Below, in pieces: positions 51,236-60,731 of a DNA stretch of 64,000 nucleotides. Where the stretch lies: NCBI GenBank assembly GCA_963664635.1, contig OY761542.1, forward strand, positions 1,364,001-1,428,000, read 5' to 3'. This DNA is from VXNE01 sp963664635 (GTDB lineage: Bacteria; Pseudomonadota; Gammaproteobacteria; Pseudomonadales; Azotimanducaceae). Numbering within the stretch: position 1 is the first letter of the stretch; every line of letters begins with the position of its first letter. The position numbers were made by a program, and so were the translations under genes. The notes beneath the pieces are model-generated. The model saw nothing but the letters and a program-made list of their open reading frames with translations. It searched no databases and was not told the origin of the DNA.

Positions 51236-52510
51236 ATGAGTGCACATCGGATGTGGATGGTGGCGGCGGCCGTCGCCTTGCTGACGCTGTCGGCGGCAGC
51301 GCGCGAGATGCCCAAGGCGCGGCCGGACGGTGCCGGGATGTCGGAGGAGCGCCTCGACCGCCTGGCGGAGCTTGCGCGGGGTTACACGGAGTCCGGCAAG
51401 CTGGCGGGCGTGCTGACGATGGTCGCGCGGGACGGTCGGGTGGTGCACGTCTCGGCGGTCGGCCAGCGGGGTGTTGAGGACGATCGGCCCCTGCCGGAGG
51501 ACGCGCTGTTCCGCATCTTCTCGATGACGAAGCCGATCACGGCCGTCGCGGCGATGATTCTCTACGAGGAAGGGAAGTTCCAGCTCGGCGATCCGGTGTC
51601 GAAATTCGTCCCGGAGCTCGCCGAACTCGACGTGCTCGTCGATGGCGAGCGCGTCCCGGCGCAGAACGTGATGACCATGCAGCAGCTCCTCACGCATACG
51701 GCCGGCTTCTCCTACGGGTTCAATCCCGAAGACCCGGTCGACAAGCTCTACAACGAGACACAGGTGCTGCGGGCGAAGGACCTCGACGAGTTCGTCGAAC
51801 GCCTCGCCGCCCTGCCGCTCAAGTACGAGCCCGGCACGCAGTGGCATTACAGCGTCGCCGTCGATGTCACGGGCGCCGTCATCGAGCGCATCAGCGGGCA
51901 GCCCTTCGGCGAGTTCCTGCAGGAACGTCTGTTCGATCCGCTCGACATGCGCGACACCTTCTTCCGGGTACCGCCGGACAAGATGGACCGCTTCCTGCCC
52001 AACCACGGCTGGGACGCGGAGAATGGCAAGCTGGTGGCGTTCGACGACAGCGAATTCATGCGCTACACCGACGGGACCATGATGCAGTCCGGCGGCGGCG
52101 GCCTCGTGTCGACGGCCCGCGACTACCTGCGGTTCGCCGAGATGATGCGCGCCGGCGGCGAGCTGCACGGCGTACGGATCCTCAGTCCGAAAACGGTCGA
52201 GTTCATGGCGACGGACCACCTGCCGGCATCCATCGACGCCGGCGGCGAGGGTGAGCGCCCGGCGGCCAACCTCCTGAACCGCGGGGGCGGCTTCGGGCTG
52301 GGGTTCGGCGTGATCCGCGACCCCGCGATGACGGGCGTCATCGGCTCGCCCGGCGAGTACAGCTGGGGCGGCGCCGCCGGCACGATCTTCTGGATCGATC
52401 CCGTCGAAGAGATCGTCGTCGTGTCGATGATCCAGCTCATGGGCTCCCCCTGGCCGCTGCGCGCGGAGCTCAAGGTGCTGAGCAACGCGGCGATCATGGA
52501 GTTGAAGTAG
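51236..52510 (+). CDS. Secreted serine hydrolase (beta-lactamase/class C-like)
   Basis: This 424-residue periplasmic serine hydrolase of the penicillin-binding-protein/EstB type has a signal peptide (MWMVAAAVALLTLSAAA), the nucleophile motif SMTK (in RIFSMTKPITAVAAMI), LLTHTAGFSYGFNP, the YSV triad (WHYSVAVDVTGAVIER) and a C-terminal GGAAGTIFWIDP. The tyrosine motif is YSV rather than YxN, as in esterase-like members. Esterase or peptidase activity is possible; a resistance role is not shown. It follows the ligase by 43 bases with GGAGG before its ATG. Confidence 0.9.
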   Translation: MSAHRMWMVAAAVALLTLSAAAREMPKARPDGAGMSEERLDRLAELARGYTESGKLAGVLTMVARDGRVVHVSAVGQRGVEDDRPLPEDALFRIFSMTKPITAVAAMILYEEGKFQLGDPVSKFVPELAELDVLVDGERVPAQNVMTMQQLLTHTAGFSYGFNPEDPVDKLYNETQVLRAKDLDEFVERLAALPLKYEPGTQWHYSVAVDVTGAVIERISGQPFGEFLQERLFDPLDMRDTFFRVPPDKMDRFLPNHGWDAENGKLVAFDDSEFMRYTDGTMMQSGGGGLVSTARDYLRFAEMMRAGGELHGVRILSPKTVEFMATDHLPASIDAGGEGERPAANLLNRGGGFGLGFGVIRDPAMTGVIGSPGEYSWGGAAGTIFWIDPVEEIVVVSMIQLMGSPWPLRAELKVLSNAAIMELK

Positions 52511-52630
52511 CGGCGCCGGGAGGACGCGGATCGGCAGGGCGGGTAGCGCGCCGTCGCCGAGCGCGCGAACTGCGTTCGCGTTGCGAGGTGGCGGGCCAGC
52601 CATGGGGCGCTTCGGGCCGGTCGGGCAAGG

Positions 52631-53251
52631 ATGGACTTCGACGCGGATCGCGCACTGGCGTTGCTGCGTCTCGGTACGGGGGACGCGACGGGCGAGTTCC
52701 GCCCCGGACAGCTCGAGGCCGTTCGTCATGTCGTGACGGGAGCCGGCCGGCTTCTCGTGGTGCGAAAGACCGGTTGGGGCAAGAGCTTCGTCTACTTCAT
52801 CGCGACCAAGATGCTCCGTGAGGCGGGCTTTGGCCCGGGCCTGCTTGTCAGTCCCCTGCTTTCGTTGATGCGCAACCAGATCGCGGCCGCGACGAGCATG
52901 GGTGTCGCGGCAGAGACGATCAATTCGTCCAACCGGGATGAGTGGGAGCGCGTCGAGGGCGCCGTCGAGAAGGATGCGGTGGACCTGTTGCTGGTCGCGC
53001 CGGAGCGCTTCGCCAACGACCGGTTCCGCGAGCGGTTGCTGGGCAGGTTGGCCGGCCGCATCTCTTTACTGGTCATTGACGAGGCGCATTGCGTCTCCGC
53101 CTGGGGCCATGACTTCCGCCCTCACTACCGGATGATCGAGCGGGTCGCGCGGCTGATGCGCTGGACCTTCACGGTCGCCGCCTGGGAACTCAGGCGGAGA
53201 GGGTGCAAGAACGTATGGCCCTTCGCCCTGGCCGACGCGGGCATGGGATGA
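52631..53251 (+). pseudogene. RecQ-type helicase fused by deletion to a phosphoribosyltransferase C-terminus
   Basis: The first ~175 residues are the N-terminal half of a RecQ helicase: FRPGQLEAVRHVVTGAGRLL, Walker A RKTGWGKSFVYF, LLVSPLLSLMRNQIAAATSM and motif II LLVIDEAHCVSAWGHDFRPH. Then RWTFTVAAWELRRRGCKNVW and PFALADAGMG follow at once. That resembles the last strand and helix of a PRTase domain such as those fused to RecQ in defence-associated genes. Helicase motifs III-VI and most of the PRTase are missing, so a large in-frame internal deletion has occurred. Its stop overlaps the DprA-like start (ATGA). Confidence 0.75.
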
Positions 53252-54315
53252 ACGCACCGGTCTCGCCCAATACACAGGCGATTCTTCTCCTGACGGCCCC
53301 GCTCATGGTTCCCGGCGGGCGAGACGAATCCGTCCTTCTGCAACCTCGCGAATACAAGCGGCTCGCGCAGTGGCTGCACTCTAACGGGTTGCAGCCGGCG
53401 AGCCTGCTGGAGCCGGACGGAGCACTGATCGGCGAGTGCGGCGTGGTGGTGGAATCCGATCGGCTCCGGGCGCTCCTGGATCGCGGGTTCCGCATGGCTC
53501 AGGCGCTCGACCGGTGGCAAGCCCGGTCCATCTGGGTCGTCAGCCGTGGCGACGATGTGTATCCGGAGGCGCTTCGCCGGCGCCTCAAGGGCAACGCTCC
53601 GCCGCTGCTGTACGGGTGCGGACCGATGTCCCTGCTGGGTGGGAAGGGTTTCGCGGTGGTGGGCCCACGCGATGCAGGGGCCGTCCTGTTGCGCTATGCC
53701 GAGGATGCTGCGGAACTGGCCGCGCGTGCCGCGTTCACCGTGGTCTCCGGTGGAGCGAAGGGCGTGGATCGCGCGGCGATGAACGGCGCGCTCGGGGGAG
53801 GTGGCCGCGTGGCTGGCGTCCTGCCGGGCGGCCTCGAACGCGCGGTCGTGAACCGAGAGCACAGGCGACTGCTCCTGGATCAACGCTTGGTCCTGGTCTC
53901 TCTGAGCGACCCACGCGCCGGGTTCCAGGTCGGCTACGCGATGGCTCGCAACAAACTGATATACGCCCTCGCGGATGCCACGCTCGTGGTGGACGCGACC
54001 GAGGGCAAGGGAGGGACCTGGGCTGGGGCTCAGGAGCAACTCGGAAGGGACGCGAGCTGCGTCTACGTGAGGTCCACACTGGATCCGTCGCCAGGTCTGG
54101 AGGCGTTGCTCGGGCGTGGAGCCAGACCGTGGCCCGATCCGGAGCGGCCCGAGGATCTCGAAGCCCTACTCACGGCGCCAACCGACGGTCGGGCGTCGGC
54201 CGAAAATGACGATGGCCCGGGCGGAGGGTCGCGAGAACACTCGAGCGCCAAGGCGAGCCCGGATGAAGTACAGATTGTGCCGCAACTGGAAATGTTCGGC
54301 GGCGGCCAACGCTGA
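53248..54315 (+). CDS. DprA/Smf-like protein (RecQ-associated)
   Basis: This 355-residue protein has the Rossmann-like DprA core: GFAVVGPRDAGAVLLRYAED, VVSGGAKGVDRAAMNGAL, GRVAGVLPGGLERAVVNREH and NKLIYALADATLVVDATEGK, plus GGTWAGAQEQLGR. Its long, divergent N-terminal extension (QAILLLTAPLMVPGGRDESV) and its position after RecQ/PRTase set it apart from the housekeeping DprA of transformation. It is probably the second gene of a RecQ-PRTase/DprA defence locus. The C-terminus is acidic and low-complexity. Confidence 0.82.
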   Translation: MNAPVSPNTQAILLLTAPLMVPGGRDESVLLQPREYKRLAQWLHSNGLQPASLLEPDGALIGECGVVVESDRLRALLDRGFRMAQALDRWQARSIWVVSRGDDVYPEALRRRLKGNAPPLLYGCGPMSLLGGKGFAVVGPRDAGAVLLRYAEDAAELAARAAFTVVSGGAKGVDRAAMNGALGGGGRVAGVLPGGLERAVVNREHRRLLLDQRLVLVSLSDPRAGFQVGYAMARNKLIYALADATLVVDATEGKGGTWAGAQEQLGRDASCVYVRSTLDPSPGLEALLGRGARPWPDPERPEDLEALLTAPTDGRASAENDDGPGGGSREHSSAKASPDEVQIVPQLEMFGGGQR

Positions 54316-54356
54316 CGGCCACCCCTCCAACTCCGGATGCCGGGGTCTGCCGCTCC

Positions 54357-55481
54357 TCACCCCCAGTTCGGCATCACCTTCCGGGCGAACAGGTCCAGGG
54401 ACTCGTGTATCTGTTCCGGCCCGTGGATGCCCGCCGGGATCAGCAGGAACGCCTCGTCGATGGGCACGGCCCGCGAGACTTGCTCGATCTGCCGGTTCAG
54501 CGTATCCGGTGACCCGACCAGCAGTTGCGGCATCCCCTGGCCGAACGGGATGGCCCACTGGTTCCAGAACCAGCGCATGTCCTCGAGCAGTGCCTCGGCC
54601 TTGGCGTCGGTCTCCGCACAGATCATGACGCCGCCCCAGCAGGCCTCCTGGCCGGGCGGCACGTCGTGTCCGTGCAGCTCGGCCTCCTTGCGCCACTCCT
54701 GCCACAGCAGTTGCAGGAACTCCGTGTTGTCGGAGAGGACGATCGGGCGGCCCTTGTAGCGGGCCCAGAACTTCGCCGTGCGCAGGCTGGCGGAGAAGCC
54801 GCCGTAGAGGGGGATTTCCTCCTGCTTCGGGCGGGGCGCAATGCCGATCTCGTGAATGCGCATGTCCGCGTCGACGCCCTGGCCGTAGTTGACGTAGACG
54901 GGGTGCTCGTGGGGATTGACGAAGCCCTCCGGCGGGAAGTTCCAGAACCGGCCGCGATGCGAGAACGTCTCGTTTTGCAGCGCCTTCACGACCACCTCGA
55001 CGAACTCGGTGAAGTACTCGCGGTTGAGCTCGTCGTCCTCGGTGTCCTTCGTCCAGGGGCCGACGGCCTTGAGTTCCGGCCGCACCTTGAAGTTCTCCAC
55101 CCACCGCGCCTGGTAGCCCCGCACGAGGCCCACGCCGAAGCGGCCGTCGAGCATGTGGTCCATGGTCGCGATCTTCTCGGCGGTGGCGAGGGGGTTGTTC
55201 GCCGTCGACACGAAGCCGCAGGTGACGATGCGCATCTTCTCGGTGTGCCGGCCGAGCCACATCGCCATCAGGGCGGGGTCGTTGGACGCTTCGAAGCCCT
55301 CGATCTGGAGGTGATGCTCCGGATGCCCGAAGCCGAAGTACCCGCGCTCCTCGCCGAAGCGCGCGTAGTCGCCGAGCTCGTCGATCATGCGCCGGTAGAG
55401 CACCGGGTTGCGTCCCGCCATGCCGGCCTCGAGCTCGCTGCGGCGACCGACCGTGCAATAGACGAACAGCCCGAACTTCAT
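54357..55481 (-). CDS. LLM-class flavin-dependent oxidoreductase
   Basis: This 374-residue luciferase-like protein opens MKFGLFVYCTVGRRSELEAG, has ERGYFGFGHPEHHLQIEGFE, MRIVTCGFVSTANNPLATAE, the cofactor loop MLDGRFGVGLVRGYQARWVE and GVMICAETDAKAEALLEDMR near the end. The ATG at 55481 matches the conserved start. It is divergent from the PhyH gene at 55.54 kb with a 58-base shared regulatory gap, and convergent with the DprA-like gene. Confidence 0.92.
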   Translation of the reverse strand: MKFGLFVYCTVGRRSELEAGMAGRNPVLYRRMIDELGDYARFGEERGYFGFGHPEHHLQIEGFEASNDPALMAMWLGRHTEKMRIVTCGFVSTANNPLATAEKIATMDHMLDGRFGVGLVRGYQARWVENFKVRPELKAVGPWTKDTEDDELNREYFTEFVEVVVKALQNETFSHRGRFWNFPPEGFVNPHEHPVYVNYGQGVDADMRIHEIGIAPRPKQEEIPLYGGFSASLRTAKFWARYKGRPIVLSDNTEFLQLLWQEWRKEAELHGHDVPPGQEACWGGVMICAETDAKAEALLEDMRWFWNQWAIPFGQGMPQLLVGSPDTLNRQIEQVSRAVPIDEAFLLIPAGIHGPEQIHESLDLFARKVMPNWG

Positions 55482-55539
55482 CGCGGGTGCCTTTTCCGAA
55501 GACGATGAAAAGAGCCTAGCACGACCGTAAACTGGGCCG

Positions 55540-56388
55540 ATGGACACTGCCTGCTTGGACCACCGCCTGACGGGGGACGAACGGCGACAGTTCGACGAGC
55601 GTGGCTGTTTCGTGGTGCCGAACGCGCTGCCGCCGGCGCTCCTCGAGCGTCTGGTGGACGCCGCGGACAGGCTCGACGCCCAACAACGGCCACTGCGCGG
55701 CCTCGGGCCGACGCAGCCGCTCAACCACCTGGACTGCATCGGGTTCGACGACGCATTCCTCGAGCTGCTGGAGTGGCCGAAGACGATCGCCCGGGTCATC
55801 GACATCCTGGGCTGGCACATCCAGCTCTACCACAGCCACCTGATCGTCACGCCGCCGCTGCCGCCCGACCACGAGCCGACGTCGCCCCGGCTCCACTGGC
55901 ACCAGGACAGCGGCCGGCTGAACCTCGACCTCGAGACGAGTCCGCGGCCGCGCGTCTCCCTGAAGGTCGGGTTCTTCCTCACGGACGCCTCGGAGCCGGA
56001 CCGCGGCAACTTCCACATCGTCCCGGGCAGTCATCTCCGCAACACCCTGGAGTTTCCGGAGGAAGGCGCGGAACATCCCGACGCCACGCCGGTCTGCGTA
56101 TCCGCCGGCGATGCGGTCTTCTTCGACCGCCGCCTCTGGCACGCCGGCGGCCGCAACCGTTCCCACGTCACCCGCAAGGTGATCTTCTTCGGCTACAGCT
56201 ACCGGTGGCTGCGGCCCCGCGACGACATGACCGTGGACCGCTACCTGGCGGACGCCGACCCGATCCGCCGCCAGTTGCTCGGCGCGAGCCCGACGGGGGG
56301 CTTCGGCTACACGTCGCCGAGCGACGAGGACGTGCCCCTGCGCGCGTGGCTCGTGGAGCACCTCGGCGAGGACGCCATCGTTGCCTGA
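55540..56388 (+). CDS. Phytanoyl-CoA dioxygenase (PhyH) family protein
   Basis: This 282-residue Fe(II)/2-oxoglutarate dioxygenase-like protein has the triad H121-x-D123 (LHWHQDSG) and distal H201 (LWHAGGRNRS), with FVVPNALPPALLERLVDAAD at the N-terminus and DRGNFHIVPGSHLRNTLEFP between. It is the shortest of the four and differs from the MQIGDW/MEVGDW pair. Divergent from an LLM gene, a pairing that suggests shared control. Confidence 0.93.
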   Translation: MDTACLDHRLTGDERRQFDERGCFVVPNALPPALLERLVDAADRLDAQQRPLRGLGPTQPLNHLDCIGFDDAFLELLEWPKTIARVIDILGWHIQLYHSHLIVTPPLPPDHEPTSPRLHWHQDSGRLNLDLETSPRPRVSLKVGFFLTDASEPDRGNFHIVPGSHLRNTLEFPEEGAEHPDATPVCVSAGDAVFFDRRLWHAGGRNRSHVTRKVIFFGYSYRWLRPRDDMTVDRYLADADPIRRQLLGASPTGGFGYTSPSDEDVPLRAWLVEHLGEDAIVA

Positions 56389-56440
56389 TGGCCGGCGAAT
56401 CATCGGAGCGCCCGACACTCCGGCATGCCGCCGGCGGCGG

Positions 56441-57883
56441 TCACTCGACGGTCACGAACACCGGGTTGGAATAGAACCAGAGATCCGTCCAGGGGTCCTC
56501 GCCGGGCGGATCCGGCTCGGGCTCGAGTTCGGTGGTGCTCGTGCCGCGCACGCGCACGTACTGGTCGCGGTCCGCGACCAGGGGCAGCGACATCGCGAGG
56601 AACTCGCCGTCGCGCCGCCAGGCGCCCTCCCGCAGGCGCAGGACGACCCGGGTCGTGTCGTTGCGGTCGGTCGTCCGGTCGGCGACGGGGCCGGCAACGT
56701 CGCCCACGATCACGTCCACGCGGGTCACTGCCGGGTTCTCGCCGTTGCCGTTGCGCGCCTCGGGGTCGCGCAAGCGGATGTCGACATTGACCCGCGTGCC
56801 TGGGGGGACGCTCAGGGCCTCGCCCATGCGCGCCGCGCCGCCTGCGCCCGAGACGGTGAGCTCGAGTTCGCTGATCAGGTCGCCGGTCGTGACGAACATG
56901 CGCCCGGCCCGCAGCGCGGCGAGCACGGCGTCGGCACGGCGCTCGGCGAACACGTACGTCTTCGAATACTCGCCGGGCCGGAAGTCGAAGCCGTCCTCGT
57001 CGGTGAAGTGCACGTGAAAGTCCGAGTTGGCGGTGATCCACCAGCGCCGGCCTTCCCCGAGCAGCGAGTCCCAGTAACCGCCGAGCCGGGCGGTCATGGC
57101 ATCGAACCCCCCGAGCGTGGGCGAGCCCTGGTACAGGCCGCGCGGCAATAGCGCGCGTCCGGACTCTCCCGCACGGCTGGTTCCGAAATAGTCCTCGATG
57201 GCGCTCACGATCCCGTCCGAGAGCTTCTGCGCCAGAGCTGCCGCCTGGTGCCCGGGCGCCCCGGCCATGCCGACGGCGACTTCCGGAGCGGTGTCGTTCC
57301 ACAGGCGCAGTTCCGCCGGGGAATACGCCCCGTCCTCGCCGGGGCCGGGTGCGGTCCGCGAGGGGTGATTGACGATCACCACCGGGGGAACGGGAAGTGC
57401 GCGCATGGCCCGGAGGGCTTCGATCATTTTCTGTTCGGTATCGCGGGCGGGATCGGGCGGATCGACGTCCCGAACGTCGTAGCCGGCTTCGAGAGCGAAC
57501 AGAACCTCCGCTTCGTCGGGCGTACGGGGCACGATCAGGCTGCTGTGCTCCCCGCCGGGGGTGTTGAGTTCCAGGCCGAGAAACTGGATGACCTCGGGCA
57601 AGGCGGCCCGGGACCGCAGCAATTCCGGGTAGGCCTCCTCGAGTCCGATGCGGCTGTGGTTCGGCCCGCCGTGGTCCGTCGTGACCATCCAGTCGAGGCC
57701 GAATTGCCGCGCCATCCGTGCGTTGTCGCCTATCGGATGCGAGGCGTCGGGACTGAAATGGCTGTGGACGTGATGGTCGCCCGCCAGCCATGCCTCGGCC
57801 GCCGCGCCGGCGACCGCGCAGAGGACGGACGCGAGGGCAGCCCCCGAAGCGAGGTGCCTTGTGCGCATTCGGTTACGGACCAT
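56441..57883 (-). CDS. CehA/McbA-type PHP-domain metallohydrolase, secreted
   Basis: This 480-residue exported hydrolase has a signal peptide (SGAALASVLCAVAGAAAEA), a PHP-type metal site (GDHHVHSHFSPDASHP, then DWMVTTDHGGPNHSRIG) and later ligands in GLELNTPGGEHSSLIVP, VVIVNHPSRTAPG and WITANSDFHVHFTDEDG. CehA-type enzymes cleave carbamates or phosphoesters, so an ester, carbamate or phosphoester substrate is possible. ATG 57883 follows the previous stop by five bases; an ATG at 57868 is an alternative. The C-terminal 120 residues form a beta-rich extension (DIRLRDPEARNG, VDVIVGDVAG). Confidence 0.87.
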   Translation of the reverse strand: MVRNRMRTRHLASGAALASVLCAVAGAAAEAWLAGDHHVHSHFSPDASHPIGDNARMARQFGLDWMVTTDHGGPNHSRIGLEEAYPELLRSRAALPEVIQFLGLELNTPGGEHSSLIVPRTPDEAEVLFALEAGYDVRDVDPPDPARDTEQKMIEALRAMRALPVPPVVIVNHPSRTAPGPGEDGAYSPAELRLWNDTAPEVAVGMAGAPGHQAAALAQKLSDGIVSAIEDYFGTSRAGESGRALLPRGLYQGSPTLGGFDAMTARLGGYWDSLLGEGRRWWITANSDFHVHFTDEDGFDFRPGEYSKTYVFAERRADAVLAALRAGRMFVTTGDLISELELTVSGAGGAARMGEALSVPPGTRVNVDIRLRDPEARNGNGENPAVTRVDVIVGDVAGPVADRTTDRNDTTRVVLRLREGAWRRDGEFLAMSLPLVADRDQYVRVRGTSTTELEPEPDPPGEDPWTDLWFYSNPVFVTVE

Positions 57884-57888
57884 TTCTC

Positions 57889-59052
57889 CTACCGTATTCG
57901 CAGCAACAGGCCTTCCGGTTCGAGTCCGAGCAGGACGCGGCCCGCGTCCTCGATGTGATGGGGGGCCACGGTGAAATGCTGGCGCACGACGCGCACGTCC
58001 CGGGCAATGCGCTCCAGGGGGTGTCCCAGCTTGTTCGCGGTGGTGCCCGCGGCCTCGACCACGGTGTCCACGGCGTCGGCGGCGGTGCGGACCGCATCCG
58101 AGCAGACGATCTGCAGCAAAGCCCGGTCGCGCATCGGCACTTCCTCGCCGGCGACGACCCGGTCCCAGACGGTCTCGACGATGTCGAACACGGAGGCCCG
58201 CGCGCCGCGCAGGCGCGCTTCGGCATTCGCGAGGGCACGCTGCACGAACGGCCGTTCGCGGACCTTGCGGTCGGAGAAGCGGGGGTGTTTCTCGGTCGCG
58301 ACCTCGACGAAGACGTCGATCCCCGCCCGCGCGATGCCGAGGGCGACGGCGACCTTGTTGTAGGCCAGGCGCGTGCCGAGCGGGATGCGCAGCAGCGGGG
58401 ACTCGGAGCGTGTCCCGCCCATGGCGCGTGTCCCGCCCATGGCGGAGATCACGTGCTCGTCGGGCACATCGACGTCCGTCAGGCGCACGTCGTGCGAGCC
58501 CGAGCCGCGCAGGCCGGCGACGTGCCAGGTGTCCACGATCTCGATCTGTTCGCTCGGGACGATGGCGTAGCGGTTGATTTCGTCGACCGGTTCGCCGTTG
58601 TCGAACAGGCGCACGGTCGCACCGAATATCTGCGCGTTGTGCACGCCGCTCGCGAACTGCCACTGGCCGTTCACCCGCCAGCCCTCGGGGGTGCGTTCCG
58701 CACGGCCCACGGCCGCGGTGGAACTTGCCATGACCGTCATGGGGTCGGCGATCAGGCTCGGGCACTTGTGGAAGCCGGCCGAGATGATGCCGAAGGTCTC
58801 GATGCCGATCATGAGGTTCCAGCCGGCGCTGCCGTCGGCGCGCGACACGGTCTCGATGACGCGGATCTGCGTCATCGGGTCGGCCTCGGCGCCGTGGAAC
58901 TCGCGGGGACCGCCGACGCGATAGAGGCCATCGCGGGCGAACGCCTCGGCGACCGGGGCCGGCAGGCGGCGTTCGCGTTCCGCCTCGTCGGCGTGCGCGG
59001 CGATCAACGGCGCGAGCGCTGCGGCCCGCTCGACGAAAGCTTCGGTGTTCAA
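57889..59052 (-). CDS. Acyl-CoA dehydrogenase-fold flavoprotein (HsaA/DszC-like monooxygenase)
   Basis: This 387-residue flavoprotein of the acyl-CoA dehydrogenase fold, group D monooxygenase type, begins NTEAFVERAAALAPLIAAHA and has GGPREFHGAEADPMTQIRVI, SRADGSAGWNLMIG, RTPEGWRVNGQWQFASGVHN, and RGSGSHDVRLTDVDVPDEHV with a helical C-terminus. Such enzymes hydroxylate or desulfurise aromatics with reduced flavin. The TTG start at 59052 has GGAGGG six bases upstream, so it is well supported. A duplicated AMGGTR comes from an 18 bp tandem repeat. Operon with the CehA-like gene. Confidence 0.88.
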   Translation of the reverse strand: MNTEAFVERAAALAPLIAAHADEAERERRLPAPVAEAFARDGLYRVGGPREFHGAEADPMTQIRVIETVSRADGSAGWNLMIGIETFGIISAGFHKCPSLIADPMTVMASSTAAVGRAERTPEGWRVNGQWQFASGVHNAQIFGATVRLFDNGEPVDEINRYAIVPSEQIEIVDTWHVAGLRGSGSHDVRLTDVDVPDEHVISAMGGTRAMGGTRSESPLLRIPLGTRLAYNKVAVALGIARAGIDVFVEVATEKHPRFSDRKVRERPFVQRALANAEARLRGARASVFDIVETVWDRVVAGEEVPMRDRALLQIVCSDAVRTAADAVDTVVEAAGTTANKLGHPLERIARDVRVVRQHFTVAPHHIEDAGRVLLGLEPEGLLLRIR

Positions 59053-59173
59053 CGGAGACCCTCCGGGGCGGCAGTGTAACGCCGATTCCGGTGGCTGGAA
59101 GGGAGGCTGTGCGAGCATGGTCCGGCGCCATCGACTGGACGCGGGGCGCGGGTTCACCACCGGGTGGGATAGG

Positions 59174-60709
59174 ATGGCCGCCTCGCCGGGGGACGAGGAG
59201 AGGTGCGTGGTGCAGGCAGGGAGCGACCTCGTCGCGCTGCGGACCAAGCTGTGGTTCGGGATCGGTGCGACCGGCGAATCCGCGACGAACTGGATATTCA
59301 ATGCCCTGACCTTCTTCTACTACCAGCAGATCCTGGGGCTCTCGGGGACGCTGGCCGGGCTCGCCGTCACGGTGGGCATCTTCTCCGACGCGATCACCGA
59401 TCCGCTGATGGGTTCGATCTCGGACCGCTTTCGGTCCCGCTTCGGCCGGCGGCATCCGTTCATGTTCGCGGCCCCGATTCCGCTCGCGGCCACCATCTAC
59501 CTGATCTTCCACCCGCCCGAGGCGTTCCTCGACTCCCAGGCAAATCTCTTCGTCTGGTTCATGGTCTTCACCGTCCTCATGCGGACGTTCACCACGCTGT
59601 TCGCCGTCCCGCACCTGGCGATGGGGGCGGAACTCTCGGACGACTACATCCAGCGCTCCAGGGTGATGAGCTACAACAACCTCTTCACCTTCTACGGCGG
59701 CTTCCTCATGCACTGCTTCGTCTGGTTCCTGGTGTTCGACCAGTTCTTCGGGGACCAGGGCGGGCAGCTCCACCGGCCCGCGTACGAGCCGATCGTGTGG
59801 TTCTGCTGCGTGCTCGTCGTCGTCTCGATCCTCGGCTGTGCCTGGTTCACGCGGGACCGGATTCCGACCATGAAGGCGCCGCCGGCGGACGGGGCGGGTT
59901 TCTCGCCAGGGCGCCTGCTGCTCGACATGTGGGACGCGGTCAGGAACCGCCACTACCTGTTCCTGCTCCTCGGACTCTTCTTCCTGTCCGTGATGATCGG
60001 CACGCACGAGACGCTCGGCATCTACATGGCGACCTTCTACTGGGAGCTCACGCCGCGGCAGATCGGCTGGCTGATCGCCAACAACGTGATCGGTTTCCAC
60101 CTCGGGTTCGCGCTGACCTCGGCCACGCACCGGCGCTTCGACAAGCGCTGGACGATCGTCGCGACGGCGGCGGGCCTCAGCTTCTTCTGGTCGCTCGCGG
60201 TCACGCTGCGCCTGTTCGACCTGGCGCCGGCGAACACGAGCTGGGAGCTCGTGCTGTTCATCGTCGGCATCGGCTGCTTCTCCTCGGCGTGCGGTTCCAT
60301 CCTGAACATCAGCGTCATGTCCGCGCTCGCGGACATCTCCGACGAGCACGAACTGCGCACCGGGCGGCGCCAGGAGGGCATCTTCTACTCGGCGCGCACG
60401 TTCTTCGCCAAGACCACCAACGGCATCGGCCACGTGGTCGCCGGCGTGGCGCTCGACTACTACATCCTGCTCGAATCTCACGCGAAGCCGGGCGAGGTCG
60501 CGCCGGACGTGCTCTTCCGCCTCGGTATCGTCGACGGCCCGTTCGCGATGGTGTGGGGGCTCATTGCCGCGTGCCTGTACGCCGGCTATCGCATCGACAA
60601 GCGCTACCACGCCGAGATCCGGGAGCAACTCGAAGCGCGGCGCCGCTCGCAGGCCGAGGCCATCGATCCCTTGCCGACAGGCGCGCAAAGCCTGCACAAT
60701 CGAAGCTGA
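59174..60709 (+). CDS. GPH-family MFS transporter
   Basis: This 511-residue cation-sugar-type transporter of the GPH group (12 helices) has GIGATGESATNWIFNALTFF, SDAITDPLMGSISDRFRSRF followed by GRRHPFMF, and LADISDEHELRTGRRQEG, matching the split transporter at 14.1/18.9 kb. It is therefore an intact paralogue of that broken gene. The ATG at 59174 was chosen; GTG codons at 59207 and 59210 with GGAGAGG upstream are alternatives that begin closer to helix 1. It ends 22 bases before the CBS-domain gene. Confidence 0.92.
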   Translation: MAASPGDEERCVVQAGSDLVALRTKLWFGIGATGESATNWIFNALTFFYYQQILGLSGTLAGLAVTVGIFSDAITDPLMGSISDRFRSRFGRRHPFMFAAPIPLAATIYLIFHPPEAFLDSQANLFVWFMVFTVLMRTFTTLFAVPHLAMGAELSDDYIQRSRVMSYNNLFTFYGGFLMHCFVWFLVFDQFFGDQGGQLHRPAYEPIVWFCCVLVVVSILGCAWFTRDRIPTMKAPPADGAGFSPGRLLLDMWDAVRNRHYLFLLLGLFFLSVMIGTHETLGIYMATFYWELTPRQIGWLIANNVIGFHLGFALTSATHRRFDKRWTIVATAAGLSFFWSLAVTLRLFDLAPANTSWELVLFIVGIGCFSSACGSILNISVMSALADISDEHELRTGRRQEGIFYSARTFFAKTTNGIGHVVAGVALDYYILLESHAKPGEVAPDVLFRLGIVDGPFAMVWGLIAACLYAGYRIDKRYHAEIREQLEARRRSQAEAIDPLPTGAQSLHNRS

Positions 60710-60731
60710 GTCCGGAACATGGAGAGGCGCA

